Source of the DNA: Rhabditoides inermis
Taxonomy: Eukaryota; Nematoda; Chromadorea; Rhabditida; Rhabditidae
Reading direction: 5' to 3'
NCBI GenBank assembly: GCA_963966185.1
Contig: CAWZYM010000012.1
Coordinates: 346,501 to 410,500, forward strand
Length of the DNA stretch: 64,000 nucleotides
Below, one piece after another: positions 30,662 to 41,207 of this stretch. Numbering within the stretch: position 1 is the first letter of the stretch; each line of letters starts with the position of its first letter. The notes under the pieces were generated by a model that had not been told where the DNA came from, did no database searches, and saw only the letters and a list, made by a program, of their open reading frames with translations. The translations under genes were made by a program, and so were the position numbers.

Positions 30662-33600
30662 CTATCTGCGATACGCTGCGTGGCCGAATGTTACCTGCGA
30701 GGCAGGCTTGCTGAAGTTCACCTTGAACCAAGTGAGAAGAGCCTCCAGAGAAGTGAACATCTGTAAACAAGGAGTGTGGGTGGTGAACGTGAGGGTGTAC
30801 CGGCAATACACCAAATCATTTTCTTGCCCACCCCCCCCCCCCTCCTTCCCCTCGACTCTCGGTATACGAGAGAGCTTGTCATCGGCCAGCTTTCTCTCGA
30901 TCGCTTCTTTGTTCTCCCTCCGCCTTCACTCCTTCGAAAAAGTATGTGTGCATCAGAACCTCTCGGGCGAACGAAACCATCGGCTGCACGAAGAGAGCTA
31001 TGATCTCATCCAAATCTTCAAACTCGTCATTGCTGAAAAATACAATTGAAGGGCAAACAAGGAAGAAAGTGATAAATGCGTGCCCACTTTATGATGAGTC
31101 TCTTTCCCAGCGTGAATGGCTGTTCCTTGTCCGTCTCCTCCACATCTACATATACGCTGGTACGCTCCATCTGCCGCCTTCCACGTCACTGTGAGATGCT
31201 TGGCGGACTTGGACGACGGACGGATGATGCAGTCACCCTTTAACCACCCATGTTCATCATTCCTCTCCCTTATCTCCCTCTTACCTGTTCCATCTTGGCA
31301 AGCTGTCTCTCCGCGTCTCTGTATGTCACGTTCTTGAACGATGGATGCGATATGACTCGCTTCACGAAGTTGCTCACAACCTTAACAACTTGATTGCGTG
31401 TCGTTTAAGGAAGCTCGTCGCGCACCTTCTTCTTCTCCTTGGCCTCCTTATCAATGTGCAGGTCGTTCATCTCAGCAGTCGCGTACCAGTACTTCTCCTC
31501 ATCATTGTTCGACTGGGTGGGCTGTGCCTGCAGGTCCACCGAGCGACACGTCAGATCGCACGACAATCTCTCCACATCGACCTGATTGATGCGATAGTAT
31601 ATCACTTGGTTCGGCTGCAACACGGCAATCAGCTGGGAGAAAAGAGAAATGGATTGGTACGCGAACCTTGACCCTCTCTGCGGGGTTCTTTAACGAGTCC
31701 GGGCGGCTGGATATCAATTTGCGGGGGATGAAGCCCTGCATACCGTTGTCGAGACGAACCTGAACCAGCATGAGCATCTCTCCTATACCTCCCACCTTCA
31801 CTCCGACCGCCTGTCCGGGGCACGTCCTGAACCTGTCTCCTCCGTCAATGTGATCGAATACATCCGATATCGAGACGAACTCTTCCTCCCCGCACCATTC
31901 CATGAATGGTCCTCCCCACGTTGCTGCAAACCCACACCGTCGCCCCCCCCCCCTCTCTCCACTCACCGCTGGGTTGTTCGAGTTGGTCTCCTGTTTTTGT
32001 GCATCGGTGACCAGCTTGTTCTCTATAGATTTAGGCGTCTCTGCGGTCAACATACGGAATAGTTGCTGAAATCAGCCAATCGATAGATGTAATCTGATCA
32101 ATGCCTTCATGCTCGACATACCTCGTCGTTAGGTGGTTGAACGGGCACTCTGGTGTCTTTGTATCTGTGGTTGCTGGTTGAGCTCATCTCGAATGTCATA
32201 CAGAGTGGTGGCCTTGCTTCCGGCAGAGTCGTCTATTTCCAGAGCATCGATTGCCATCTTCCTCGCCCACTCGTACGTCCTTGGATGCACGCGAGATCCG
32301 TCGATCTTGATGAACGCGGCGCAGTTCATCTGTGGAACCTTGGGTCCGAGATGGCAGGGGTCCGAGAGGGGTCCGAGACACCTTGGGTCCGAGATGGCAG
32401 AGAGAGAGACAAGGCGCGTCCTCGACTCGAGCAGGTTCTCGTTTTGTGCCAGTGTCTTGAGCAGATGAGTCGCCTTCCTCGGTCCCAGACCACACACGAA
32501 CTGCAGCATGTTGCCGTGTGAGCATGCTCCACACACCTAAACGAGTGCGTACGCAACGCAGCCACAAGCAACACTGCAATTATTCACATCCACTCCAATC
32601 AAGCTGACCTTGTTGATGAGCTCGCGAGACAGGTGCGCTCCCAGAATATCCCTTGAGATCTAAACACAACAAACAACTGTCATCCTTCCAGTCTTCCGTA
32701 CCTCCCCTGCAGCGGATGGAACTTGAGACAGAGGATGTCATTATCATGGTTCCACAGATGGCAGTATTCCTGTAGCGGATCGAGCAGAAGACGAGCGAGA
32801 GAGACTGCCTGCCGCAGCTGAAGCGGGTACTCTGCATGAGATAGAGGTACTCATCGTACTTGAGGTAGGTAATGGGCTTGTTGAGCACGTACCTGCAATG
32901 TCCAGTTTCTTATATTCCTTTCATATCAAATATAAACCCCACCTTTTCTTGTAGAGTGGATGTTGGTCGTCCATCTGTTCTCTGCCCTGCTCACGATTCC
33001 TGTACTTCTTGCGCACCTCAGACCTCACCAAGGGATCCCTGCTGATCTCCCTCGCCAGCATGTACTGCTCCCTCAATCACAGCCTCCGCAGACGGAAATG
33101 TTCTGCTCACATAGTCGGCCGCGACATCCAGTGGCATTGCCTCAATCCATGAATTTCAATCAAATTATCGATTTAATGTTTACCTGGTCCTGCTTGATTT
33201 CGTTCCTGGGCCAGTTCTCTCCAACCTGTCGGGCGTTGAGACCGAAGCGGGCCGCCATCTCACCCACACAGTAGTCCACACACATCTGAAACATCAACGT
33301 CCCATACTTACTCTATACATTACGCAAACATGACAGTGGTGGAAAATGAAATGTAAATGTTCGCTCACATGGTACTTGTCGATGCGGCTGCTCTGCTTGA
33401 ACTTGGCGCTAGAAGACGCGAGCTCCGTCTGCATCGGGGTCACGCTGCACCCGCTCCCACTCTGTCATCTACGACAACAAAGGCATAATGCACTCATATT
33501 TAGAAAGTCGAGTCCTACCTTGTTGAGATCGGCTCCACAGTAAAGCTGGAACTGGGCGGTGACGTCATTGAGCGAGTTCTCGTCCAGAACTCCGTCCACC

Positions 33601-34280
33601 CTACAACAACAAGTCAACCTGGCATAGGCTCTTCTATTAACTCACTCATAGAAGTCCTATTCAGAGATGGGCAGTCTGTGGCCAGCCTAGCTGTCTATGT
33701 GGAACCCTATGTGGAACCCTGCATACGGCGCATCAGCTCGCACCTGAACGCATCCATCACTCCCTCCAATCCCTCCTATCCACATCAACAAACATTCACC
33801 TCAAACACCTGCACGCGAATGAAATGGAGGACCGTCTTGATCTTTCCGGGCAATTCAGCCTCGATGCGGCTCTTCTCGTTGTAGTCAATCACATTGGCCA
33901 AGCGGCGCAGACACTCCAGCTCGCACGACTTCTGCACAATCAAATAATTCACCGAATAGGTGGGCAATGGCATACCTGCTTGGAGCAAGTGTATCTCTTG
34001 AATGCGTTCGTGAAGATCCACTTGCTCTTGCGCATCCTCCACAAAGTCGTTCGTGCTCTCCTCGATCTTCTCTCCTACAACACCACACTCAACACAGCCA
34101 ACATAGCTCCTCCCCCTCTCTCTTGTCAACACCCACTCACCCAGCTAGTGCCATGCGAGGAACTAAGTGAAGGGTCTTCCATGACGAGTCGATTCCTCTT
34201 CACGGGCAGCTTCTTAGATGGGAATCACGGGGACGCCACGTCCATCCCACTACACCTCTCTTGTCGCGCTCGTCGTACCT
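30662..34280 (-). pseudogene. SPT6-like transcription elongation factor copy, degenerate
   Basis: Recognisable SPT6 pieces in correct order on the minus strand. N-terminal KIKTVLHFIRVQVFEV (33800-33934), SLNDVTAQFQLYCGADLNK (33521-33603), ARFGLNARQVGENW (33181-33288), PLDVAADYVSRTFPSAEAV (about 33070-33160), [16 protein letters not shown] (32700-32840), the helix-hairpin-helix part [19 protein letters not shown] (32440-32510), [21 protein letters not shown]1 domain RLDNGMQGFIPRKL and LSCDLTCRSVDL (31405-31760), SH2 [19 protein letters not shown] (31140-31225), and second SH2 end FTSLEALLTWFKVNF (30662-30760). Damage: frameshift near 33066; frameshift near 31150 inside SH2; loss of the several hundred residues including the YqgF-like core at 32823-32840; a small tandem duplication at 32338-32400. 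An intact gene presumably lies elsewhere. SPT6 is a nuclear histone chaperone that travels with RNA polymerase II. Confidence 0.82.
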
Positions 34281-34913
34281 GTAAAGCAGATTTTCGAACA
34301 CAAACGAAACATACACAACACACCAGCCCACCCCGTCCCGGTGCTCCCTGGATTTTTTTATAATTCAAAGTTAATTCCAACATGTTTCTTGATTGCTATT
34401 AACTAATACAAACACGAAATAATGGTTCGGGTAGGCAACCTGGAAAGTTCAGCCGTACAGCCGTACAGCCGTACAGCCGCAAAAAGTACAGCACATGACG
34501 TCACGAGTACACCAAATGACGTCATGTGGTGTACTGGTGTACTTTTTCGAAAATAATCTAGAAAAATGCGAGCAACCCCAATATCGGCGCTCGTATTTTT
34601 GCAGCGGCGCCGCATACTAGCGCTCCGGCGCGCTGTCGCGCGCCTCCGCGCTAGATCATGAAAATTAGAAGAATAGAAATACATTCAAGTTTTTGTTATG
34701 ATCAATAATACTGTTTATCTACAATTTCATAACATTTTGAGTGAAACAAATTATTGAAGTAGAGAAGATTAGTCGACTGATTTAATGATTGCACTGATAA
34801 GTATGTAGTCTAGGGGCGGGGAACATATATTTTTTTCTCTGAACTATACTTTCCTATGCTCATAAAAATGAAATGCGCTCAAGTACGAGTCAGCATCGCT
34901 CTAATATTGGACC

Positions 34914-35058
34914 TCCCCCCTTCTCTCTCTCTCCCCCCCCCCCCCCTTTCTCTCCCCTCTCCTCTCTTTCTCCTCTCTCTCTCTCTCTCTGTTTTTCCTT
35001 TATTTCTCTTTATTTCTCTTTATTTCTCTTTATTTCTCTTTATTTCTCTTTATTTCTC

Positions 35059-35120
<62 letters not shown>

Positions 35121-35165
35121 TTCTCTTTATTTCTCTTTATTTATCTTTATTTCTCTCTCTCTCCT
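34914..35165. repeat. CT and TTTATTTCTC short tandem repeats
   Basis: Low-complexity tract inside the long-TIR element: C runs, CT dinucleotides and a TTTATTTCTC decamer repeated about seven times (34995-35060, 35120-35150). Further CT-rich pieces extend to about 35460. Confidence 0.85.
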
Positions 35166-35469
35166 CGTATTTCTTTTAGTGTTAATGTTACGAAAACAGA
35201 CAGCTCTGCTACTACAACCTCTATCCCTCTTTCATTCTCTCTCTCTCTCTATCTCTCTCTCTCTTTCTCTTACCTTTTTATCTATATCTTCCTTTTTTCC
35301 CTCTCTTCCTCTTTTTCCTTCTCTCAGGTCTCCTCTCGCATCTTTTCTGTTCTCAATGCAACGACAACAGTACTTTTATTCGCTCTACCACTGCCTTTCT
35401 CTCTATATATATATCTATATATTTCTCTCTAACTTTTCCTCTCTCCCTCTCTCTCCGTTCTTTGCCAAT

Positions 35470-36780
35470 GCATTTCTAGAGATTGAAGTAAAACTTTTGC
35501 TTGGACATGGAGCTTCCGCTGCCGGACAGCGAGATTTTGATGGATTTCAACCAAATAATGAAAGCAAAATTGAAAACTATCACAACGTGGACTACAACCG
35601 AGGACGTAAACTCAGCTATCTGCAAAGTTTCATACAAATTGGTTTAGTATTAATCAAGTTATGAACGCGGAACTAATCAAAATCGCAAAAGAAATGCGAG
35701 GGCGCGCGCACCTTTTGATAATTTGACTATATCTTCCTCACACCGTAACCAATCAGATTGAATTTAGCAGGTACGCAAAAAAACTATTTGTTGAACGCAT
35801 AATGAAGCGGAGATGTTTCTTAGACGAGAAACTTTCGCTGCGGAGAGCTACAAAGTTGATGATTTTCGTGGCTTTTCTTCTATACATGGTTAACAAGAGT
35901 AAGTAGATACCTATAGCAAAGTGGACTGCATCCTGAAATACAAAGTAAACTTTCTGAATAGTTTCACGCACATCATTTCAGTAGAAACGGAGATATGCCC
36001 GCGGAAACACAAGAAAAGTGCAAAAGTGACTATTTTTGGTGGTTTTTCGACCAAAAATAGAGGTAATGAAAGCTAAATTGAGAACTGTCACAAAGTGGAC
36101 TGCATCAGAAGAGGTAATCTCAACTATCTGATGAGTTTCATGCAAATTGGTTCTGTATGAATCAAGTTATGACCGCGGAAATACTCAAAATCGCAAAAGT
36201 GAGGCGAGGGCGCGCGCGCGGCTCTTGCTAATTTGGCTATATTTTCCTCACACCGTAACCAATGAGGGTGAAATTTGCAGGTTTGCGACAAAACTATTTG
36301 TTGAAAGTAATTATAAAACAAGAAGCGAAACTGGTTCTTAGGTGAGAAGCTTTCGCAGCGGACAGCATCAAAATCAATGATTTTGTGGTTTTTCTTCCCA
36401 ATATAGGCACAAAGTGTAATTGAAAAGAAGACACGAAGTGGACTGCATCCTGAAGTACTATGTAAACTTTCTGCGAAGTTTGACGCAAATCGGTTCGGTA
36501 GTAACGGAGTTATGACCGCGGAACGACACGAAAAAGTGCAAAAATGGTCAATTTTGGCGGTTTTTCGACCAAATATGGGCGTAGAGGAGGAGTTGAGAGG
36601 TGCCTGAATTTTGTTGTCGTCTGGTGCAGGTGACACAACTTTCTACCAAGTTTCATAGAAATCGGTTGAGTTTGAAGATAGTTATGACCTTCCAATGACG
36701 GACGGACACCATAGGACATTTTAGTAGAAAAGGCGATAGTGAGGCCGCAAATGAGTTCCGATCTTTTGACGAGAGACATT
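35470..36780. repeat. Degenerate direct repeats (CAAATTGGTT / GAGTTATGACCGCGG)
   Basis: Blocks sharing the order TTTCATGCAAATTGGTTC, AGTTATGACCGCGGAA, CAAAATCGCAAAAG, GGGCGCGCGC, CTCACACCGTAACCAAT. They start near 35625, 36125 and (partly) 35955, 36475 and 36645. Copies are roughly 70-85% alike by eye. No coding sequence recognised. Confidence 0.6.
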
Positions 36781-37053
36781 AGGTTGGTTAGACAACGATC
36801 AAAACCCTTTGGATGATGTTTTCAATTTGACAAAATTTTGCGATAATACCCTAGATCGAACCATCGAACCGCTGCTTGATGAGCGAGAGCGTTACCACTG
36901 CGCCATGTGGACATGTGAGAGGATCAGTGGGATAGAGATATGAACGGCAAAAACAAGATGCTGCGCATTTCGTTCAGTATACTGTATGTTCAAAATCCAC
37001 GATAATGTTTTCAACGAAAAATCCTGAGCTAAGTGCGAGCTTATTATAGACTT
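36742..37053. repeat. Dispersed repeat copy with 175-bp insertion
   Basis: GCCGCAAATGAGTTCC…ACGAGAGACATTAGG and TTTTCAACGAAAAATCCTGA flank extra sequence here. At 1705-1780 the same two halves are joined. The extra piece (36826-37000) lies between near-identical 14-mers GATGATGTTTTCAA (36812-36825) and GATAATGTTTTCAA (37001-37014), and contains a tRNA-like stretch on the minus strand. This looks like a retroposed insertion. Confidence 0.6.
36849..36911 (-). tRNA. tRNA-like sequence (probably SINE-derived or pseudogene)
   Basis: The minus strand reads TGGCGCAGTGGTAACGCTC (A-box-like) and, about 45 nt on, GCGGTTCGATGGTTCGATC (B-box-like). The loop CTCATCA would give a CAT anticodon. Acceptor and anticodon stems pair poorly, so a functional tRNA is unlikely. 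It lies inside the 175-bp insertion. Confidence 0.35.
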
Positions 37054-37120
37054 ACGGCGCCGCTATGATTGGTCAAACCGAATGGGTTCGCCTTGTTATC
37101 GATCTTCTACGTTTTTTTTT

Positions 37121-37716
37121 CGGCGCACTGTATTTTTAAAAATTTTAAAATTAAAAATTTAAAAAGTTTAACTTCATAAAACTCATAGAAAACTCATAAC
37201 TCATTCGTTGGTTGCGCACGCATCACAACGCAAAGCAGACACTCTCCCATGTTGTTCAAGCCATCATTATTGTCTGTTTCTAAGCCCTGTAGTCCTGTAG
37301 AACATGGTCTCATAGCGTAGTGGATAGTAAAGTAAGCGAGCCCAGAGCTCAAGAGGTCGCAGGTTGAATTCCTCTGACGGCCACAAAGTTTTGTTAAATC
37401 GCTGGAGTCAATCGCGACGTGAAACTTATGCATAGCGTGCGTCTGGGTTCACCGTTCAGTGAACAAATGAATGACACTACGGCCGGGCCGTAGCGGGTCG
37501 ATGTCGAATTCACTTGCAACCCGGAAAAATGCGGATATTTATGCAGGGAAAGTTATAGGGAAAGTTTATTTCACATATATAATTCACTTGCAACACAAAA
37601 CACATTGTGATGCGTGCGCAAACAACGAATGAGCGCGAGTATTCAAAAAGTATTAAAAATACTTTTTTTACTTTATGGTTCTTTATGATAGAGTTTTTTT
37701 TAAATACAGTGCGCCC
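37121..37716. repeat. Nested fold-back
   Basis: Inverted pairs: CGGCGCACTGTATTT (37121) with AAATACAGTGCGCCCG (to 37716), and CTCATTCGTTGGTTGCGCACG (37199) with CGTGCGCAAACAACGAATGAG (to about 37632). A tRNA-like sequence lies between them. Confidence 0.55.
37306..37382 (+). tRNA. tRNA-like sequence, degenerate
   Basis: TAGCGTAGTGGATAG resembles an A box and GCAGGTTGAATTCCTC a B box at normal spacing. The arms pair imperfectly. It is inside the nested fold-back of the long-TIR element. Most likely a tRNA-derived relic. Confidence 0.35.
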
Positions 37717-37912
37717 GGCGCCGCTGCAAAAATACGGGCGCCGATATTGGGGTTGCTCGCATTTTTCTAGATTATTTTTTTCCGAAAAAGTACACCAGTA
37801 CACCACATGACATGTGGTGTACTCGTGACGTCATGTGCTGTACTTTTTGCGGCTGTACGGCTGTACGGCTGAACGGCTGAACGGCTGAACTTTCCAGGTT
37901 GCCGTTCGGGTA

Positions 37913-39335
37913 CATTGCGCACTTACTTATGCGCACAGAGAATGTAAGGAATCGCAAAATCGTGTAATTATGTTGCGATTCCTTTTTCATTTTGTGCGAC
38001 AAAAGCATGGAATGGTTTCTAATTGAGTTTGAGTAATCAAAATATATGATAAACGTATTATGATCCCTTTTCCATTAACAAAAAACAGAACAATGAAGCA
38101 AATTTCAAGTATTGACATCATTCACAAAATCACGCGATTCGTGCAAGGGCGCCCTCCCTTACCCCACCCCTCCCTGTGCACCCGCCGCGCCTCCTCACGG
38201 TGATCGGCCACCGTTAAGGCTCGCGCACTGCGTTGGCATTTGTATAGTGTAGTGATTTAATACTAATGTACCTGATAACTAAGTAACGAATTTATTATTT
38301 TGAGATGTTAAGGAACGAAAACGTAGGTAAAAATATTTCGAACAGATTGTGCGCGATACATTTTTGAAAACGTTTTCCATTATTGATATATATCAAGTCA
38401 CATTACTTCTTTTCGAGTAGAATCCCTATTGAGCAAATTTTTCGAAATTTCATCGCGCACAATCTTTCTGTATTATTTTTCTGCTAATTATCAGCTAAAT
38501 AACACAATATAAAAGCCATACAATACTGACTTATCAGGTACAAAAGTTTGCGCGTCGCGGCTGCGTCGCGGTTTTTTTGGATGGTTACAAAGAATGTACT
38601 TCATAATAGCGAAGTGGGATTCCAGATATATTGTAACTATATGGATAAATAACACAAAAATACTTACAAAAGATTGTGCGTGTTCGATTTTGAAATAATA
38701 TCATAGTTGTGATTTTCACTATCGACCGATTTGATGGAACGTCGATCCACTGATAGCGATTTACCCCCGCCATGAAGTAGCGGTTTAGCTCCCACTCTTT
38801 CATGGCAACTTAGTATAATGGATAGCGAGCGAGGACTCTGTTCTGAAGGTCGGTGGTTCGATCCCTCCTCACGCATTTCCTTTTGCAAAATTTATATTCG
38901 TTTGAGAATGTTATCTATCACGTGAAAAGTGCAAATATGTGCTGAATTCAGAGTTGTGATAATTTTGAAACACTTTTTTTTATCAATCTTCTCTAGGGTC
39001 TAATGGAATATCATCTCCAAATTCATTATAATACATTCATCATGACGTTTGGCGTAACTGTTATCACAAAATCTGATAAGTTATCATTGTCTTCATCCAA
39101 ACTTGCAACCAAACTTATTAAGTTATGTAAATTTCGAGAGAAATCACAATTGCGTTCAAGTGTGCACTCTTTGCCATTTAAAGCCACGCCTCCAGGCTAA
39201 GCCACGCCCCCGCTCTCCAGTGCGCGAGCACGATCACCGTGTCCTACGAAATTCACTAACAAGCAGAGGAAGGCGGGGCAAACCACGCGCTCGGCCAATG
39301 AGAGTGCGCACATTAGTTGGGAAGCACCCGCTCAC
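37913..39335. other. 1.4 kb without a recognised gene
   Basis: AT-rich sequence between the long-TIR element and the importin-like exon. Apart from the tRNA-like stretch at 38804-38875, I see only short frames and no domain. Confidence 0.5.
38804..38875 (+). tRNA. tRNA-like sequence, possibly Arg (TCT) pseudogene
   Basis: TAGTATAATGGATAGCGAG (A box) and GGTGGTTCGATCCCTCC (good T loop/B box). The loop GTTCTGA would present TCT. The T stem has one mismatch, the anticodon stem two, and the acceptor stem does not pair. Confidence 0.4.
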
Positions 39336-39549
39336 CCTTCTCCTGCATGCCCGAGTAGACCTTGAGGCACCAGGCGGCGCGGGCGCGCACAAAGCAGGAG
39401 GGGTCGGCGAGGCGCGCGATCAAGTGCGCGTCGAGCAGCTTCTCCACGTCCTTCTTGTACTTCTTGCTCTTGCACAGCTGCTGCGCCAGCTCGCCAATCA
39501 TGTGCAGCGCCCCGTCCACCGTCGTCGGCCTAGACTGACCGTGCAGAAC
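39336..39549 (-). pseudogene. Isolated exon of an importin-7/8-like nuclear import receptor
   Basis: A single exon bounded by CCGTCTAG and GTGAGC. It reads DGALHMIGELAQQLCKSKKY, then KDVEKLLDAHLIARLADPSC and FVRARAAWCLKVYSGMQEK. This matches the HEAT-repeat segment of the importin-7/8 family (DGALHMIGSLAE…; YMRARACWVL…). The frame is open and GC-rich. I find no neighbouring importin exons within several kb on either side, so it is a fragment or the only exon of a larger gene that falls in unusual surroundings. Same strand as the SPT6 copy. Confidence 0.7.
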
Positions 39550-40210
39550 CTAGACGGGTATGGTTAGACAGTAACACTTGCTAACATTTTCATACATGGT
39601 TCTACTTTCTATCATAATTTAGTTTGTCATGTCATCTTCAAAAATTTCCTTGGTGTGAATATGGAATAAACATAACATATTCATATATTTAACAAAATTA
39701 ATTTGAAGAACAATATGCCTTGTGATAATATATAATATATAATAATAAAAATAAAAATAACACTAATAACAGTACTCTTCCGTCTCGCTCGACCGGCGAC
39801 ACTGAGAAGCATTAATGCATACGGTTTTATCAATGGGTCACACCATTAGTTTCCACCCCAGTGTGCGATGACACGCAGAGTGTCCGCGCGTTTTTCACTC
39901 AAAACCACTAGTTTTTTTTTCCTTTTTGCTGCCCAGAGTGTCCGCATGATTTTATCCCCCATCGCCGGTGCGCAGAGTGTCCGAAAACTCAGAGTGTCCG
40001 GTAGGTGGAGAGCCCAGATGGATAGAAATTTGAATATGTTCATCTGTCTTTGAGGCGACTCGCGACCTGATGTGTGAAGTTGGCCGTGCGCGCGCGAGTT
40101 GCGACGCGGCCGACAGTGTCATCTATCCCTTCAAGTACTAGCAGGGCACCACTATTTTGGTTGAAGAGTTTCGATGAGTTCATTTTATGTCCTCACTCAT
40201 TTGAAAATTA
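39550..40210. other. Non-coding stretch with four AGAGTGTCCG motifs
   Basis: AT-rich to about 39780. CAGAGTGTCCG then occurs at about 39877, 39934, 39972 and 39990 at uneven spacing. The core of the inverted duplication ends at GGTAGATACTCGG (40211). No gene seen. Confidence 0.5.
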
Positions 40211-41157
40211 CTGGTAGATACTCGGAATGCCACGCCCCCGTCTGAAGAGCTGTCATCCTGTGGTTGCGAGGAGGAGAGTGGGTCATTTATACTGACTCAG
40301 TTCCCGGAGAGCGCGGCGCAACATGCACCACCACAAGGTCACCCGCATCCAAGCAAGGTGCTGACTGCATCTGCTGCTTCTCCTTCTCCAGCTCCTCCTC
40401 CCCCCTCCACCTCCGGCTCAGTCCTCTTCCTCCTCCTCCCCCTCTTCTGTCGTTTCCTATCCCTACTTTTCAGAAACTACCCTTCTAACCATCGCAGCTG
40501 TGCCAGCTGCATATACGACATCAACGGCACTGTGAAATGCGTAAGTACCGTATTCCTTATGGTACCCTACCGTAAACTGTATGCATCGTGCCCTCACTTC
40601 AGGGCGGCTGCATTGACGAGGCGGCGTACAGTCAAGACGAGTCTCAACGTACGGTAATCTTAGGAGTACTGTACCTACAGTAACCAGTGGTCTTTCTAGT
40701 CGGTAAACGCGATTGAGCCGAGCCGTGTTGTGCGCACCGCTGCCCGGCCGACTCGTTGTGTGAGTTACTGTAGCTATCGTGTCAGTGATTCGATACTTAC
40801 CGTATTTTCAGTCTCCGGCGCTCGAAACGCCTGTGATGCGGTGAGTAGCGAAGTGCTCGTGCGCGCTGAGAGGTACGGTACTTGTCTTTTGGGTTACGAT
40901 ACTTTGAATTCTCAGGCCGCCGCGCCGTAACGAGTGCCACTTCACGGGCATGCCGCAGCACCGCGCCGCTGCCGATCCCAACTGTCTGGTCACCCGCGAG
41001 AAGGTACGGTAGGGGTACGGTAGATTGAATTGGCGTTCGGGTACTTGGACATACGGTGTGTTCAGGTTGAGACGGTGATGACACGTTTCGAGGACGGCCG
41101 CGAGAAACTCTCACACAAGGAGGGGCAGAAGAAAACGGGAGTGAGGGAGGCGGAGGT

Positions 41158-41207
<50 letters not shown>

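Larger units (their letters stand above)
34434..37903. mobile_element. 3.47-kb long-TIR element with 9-bp target duplication
   Basis: Terminal inverted repeats of about 180 bp, 34434-34612 and 37717-37903, beginning GGCAACCTGGAAAGTTC. Both are flanked by the same 9 bp, GTTCGGGTA (34425-34433 and 37904-37912). A 9-bp duplication with long TIRs is typical of Mutator-like elements. No transposase is visible, so it would be non-autonomous. TIRs carry a 9-bp tandem (CCGTACAG type) and TGACGTCA palindromes. The inside holds CT tracts, degenerate direct repeats and nested fold-backs. Confidence 0.8.

Noticed and set aside
36849..38875. Functional tRNA genes
   Set aside because: A- and B-box-like words are present, but acceptor and anticodon stems do not pair well. 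Kept only as tRNA-like sequences at low confidence.
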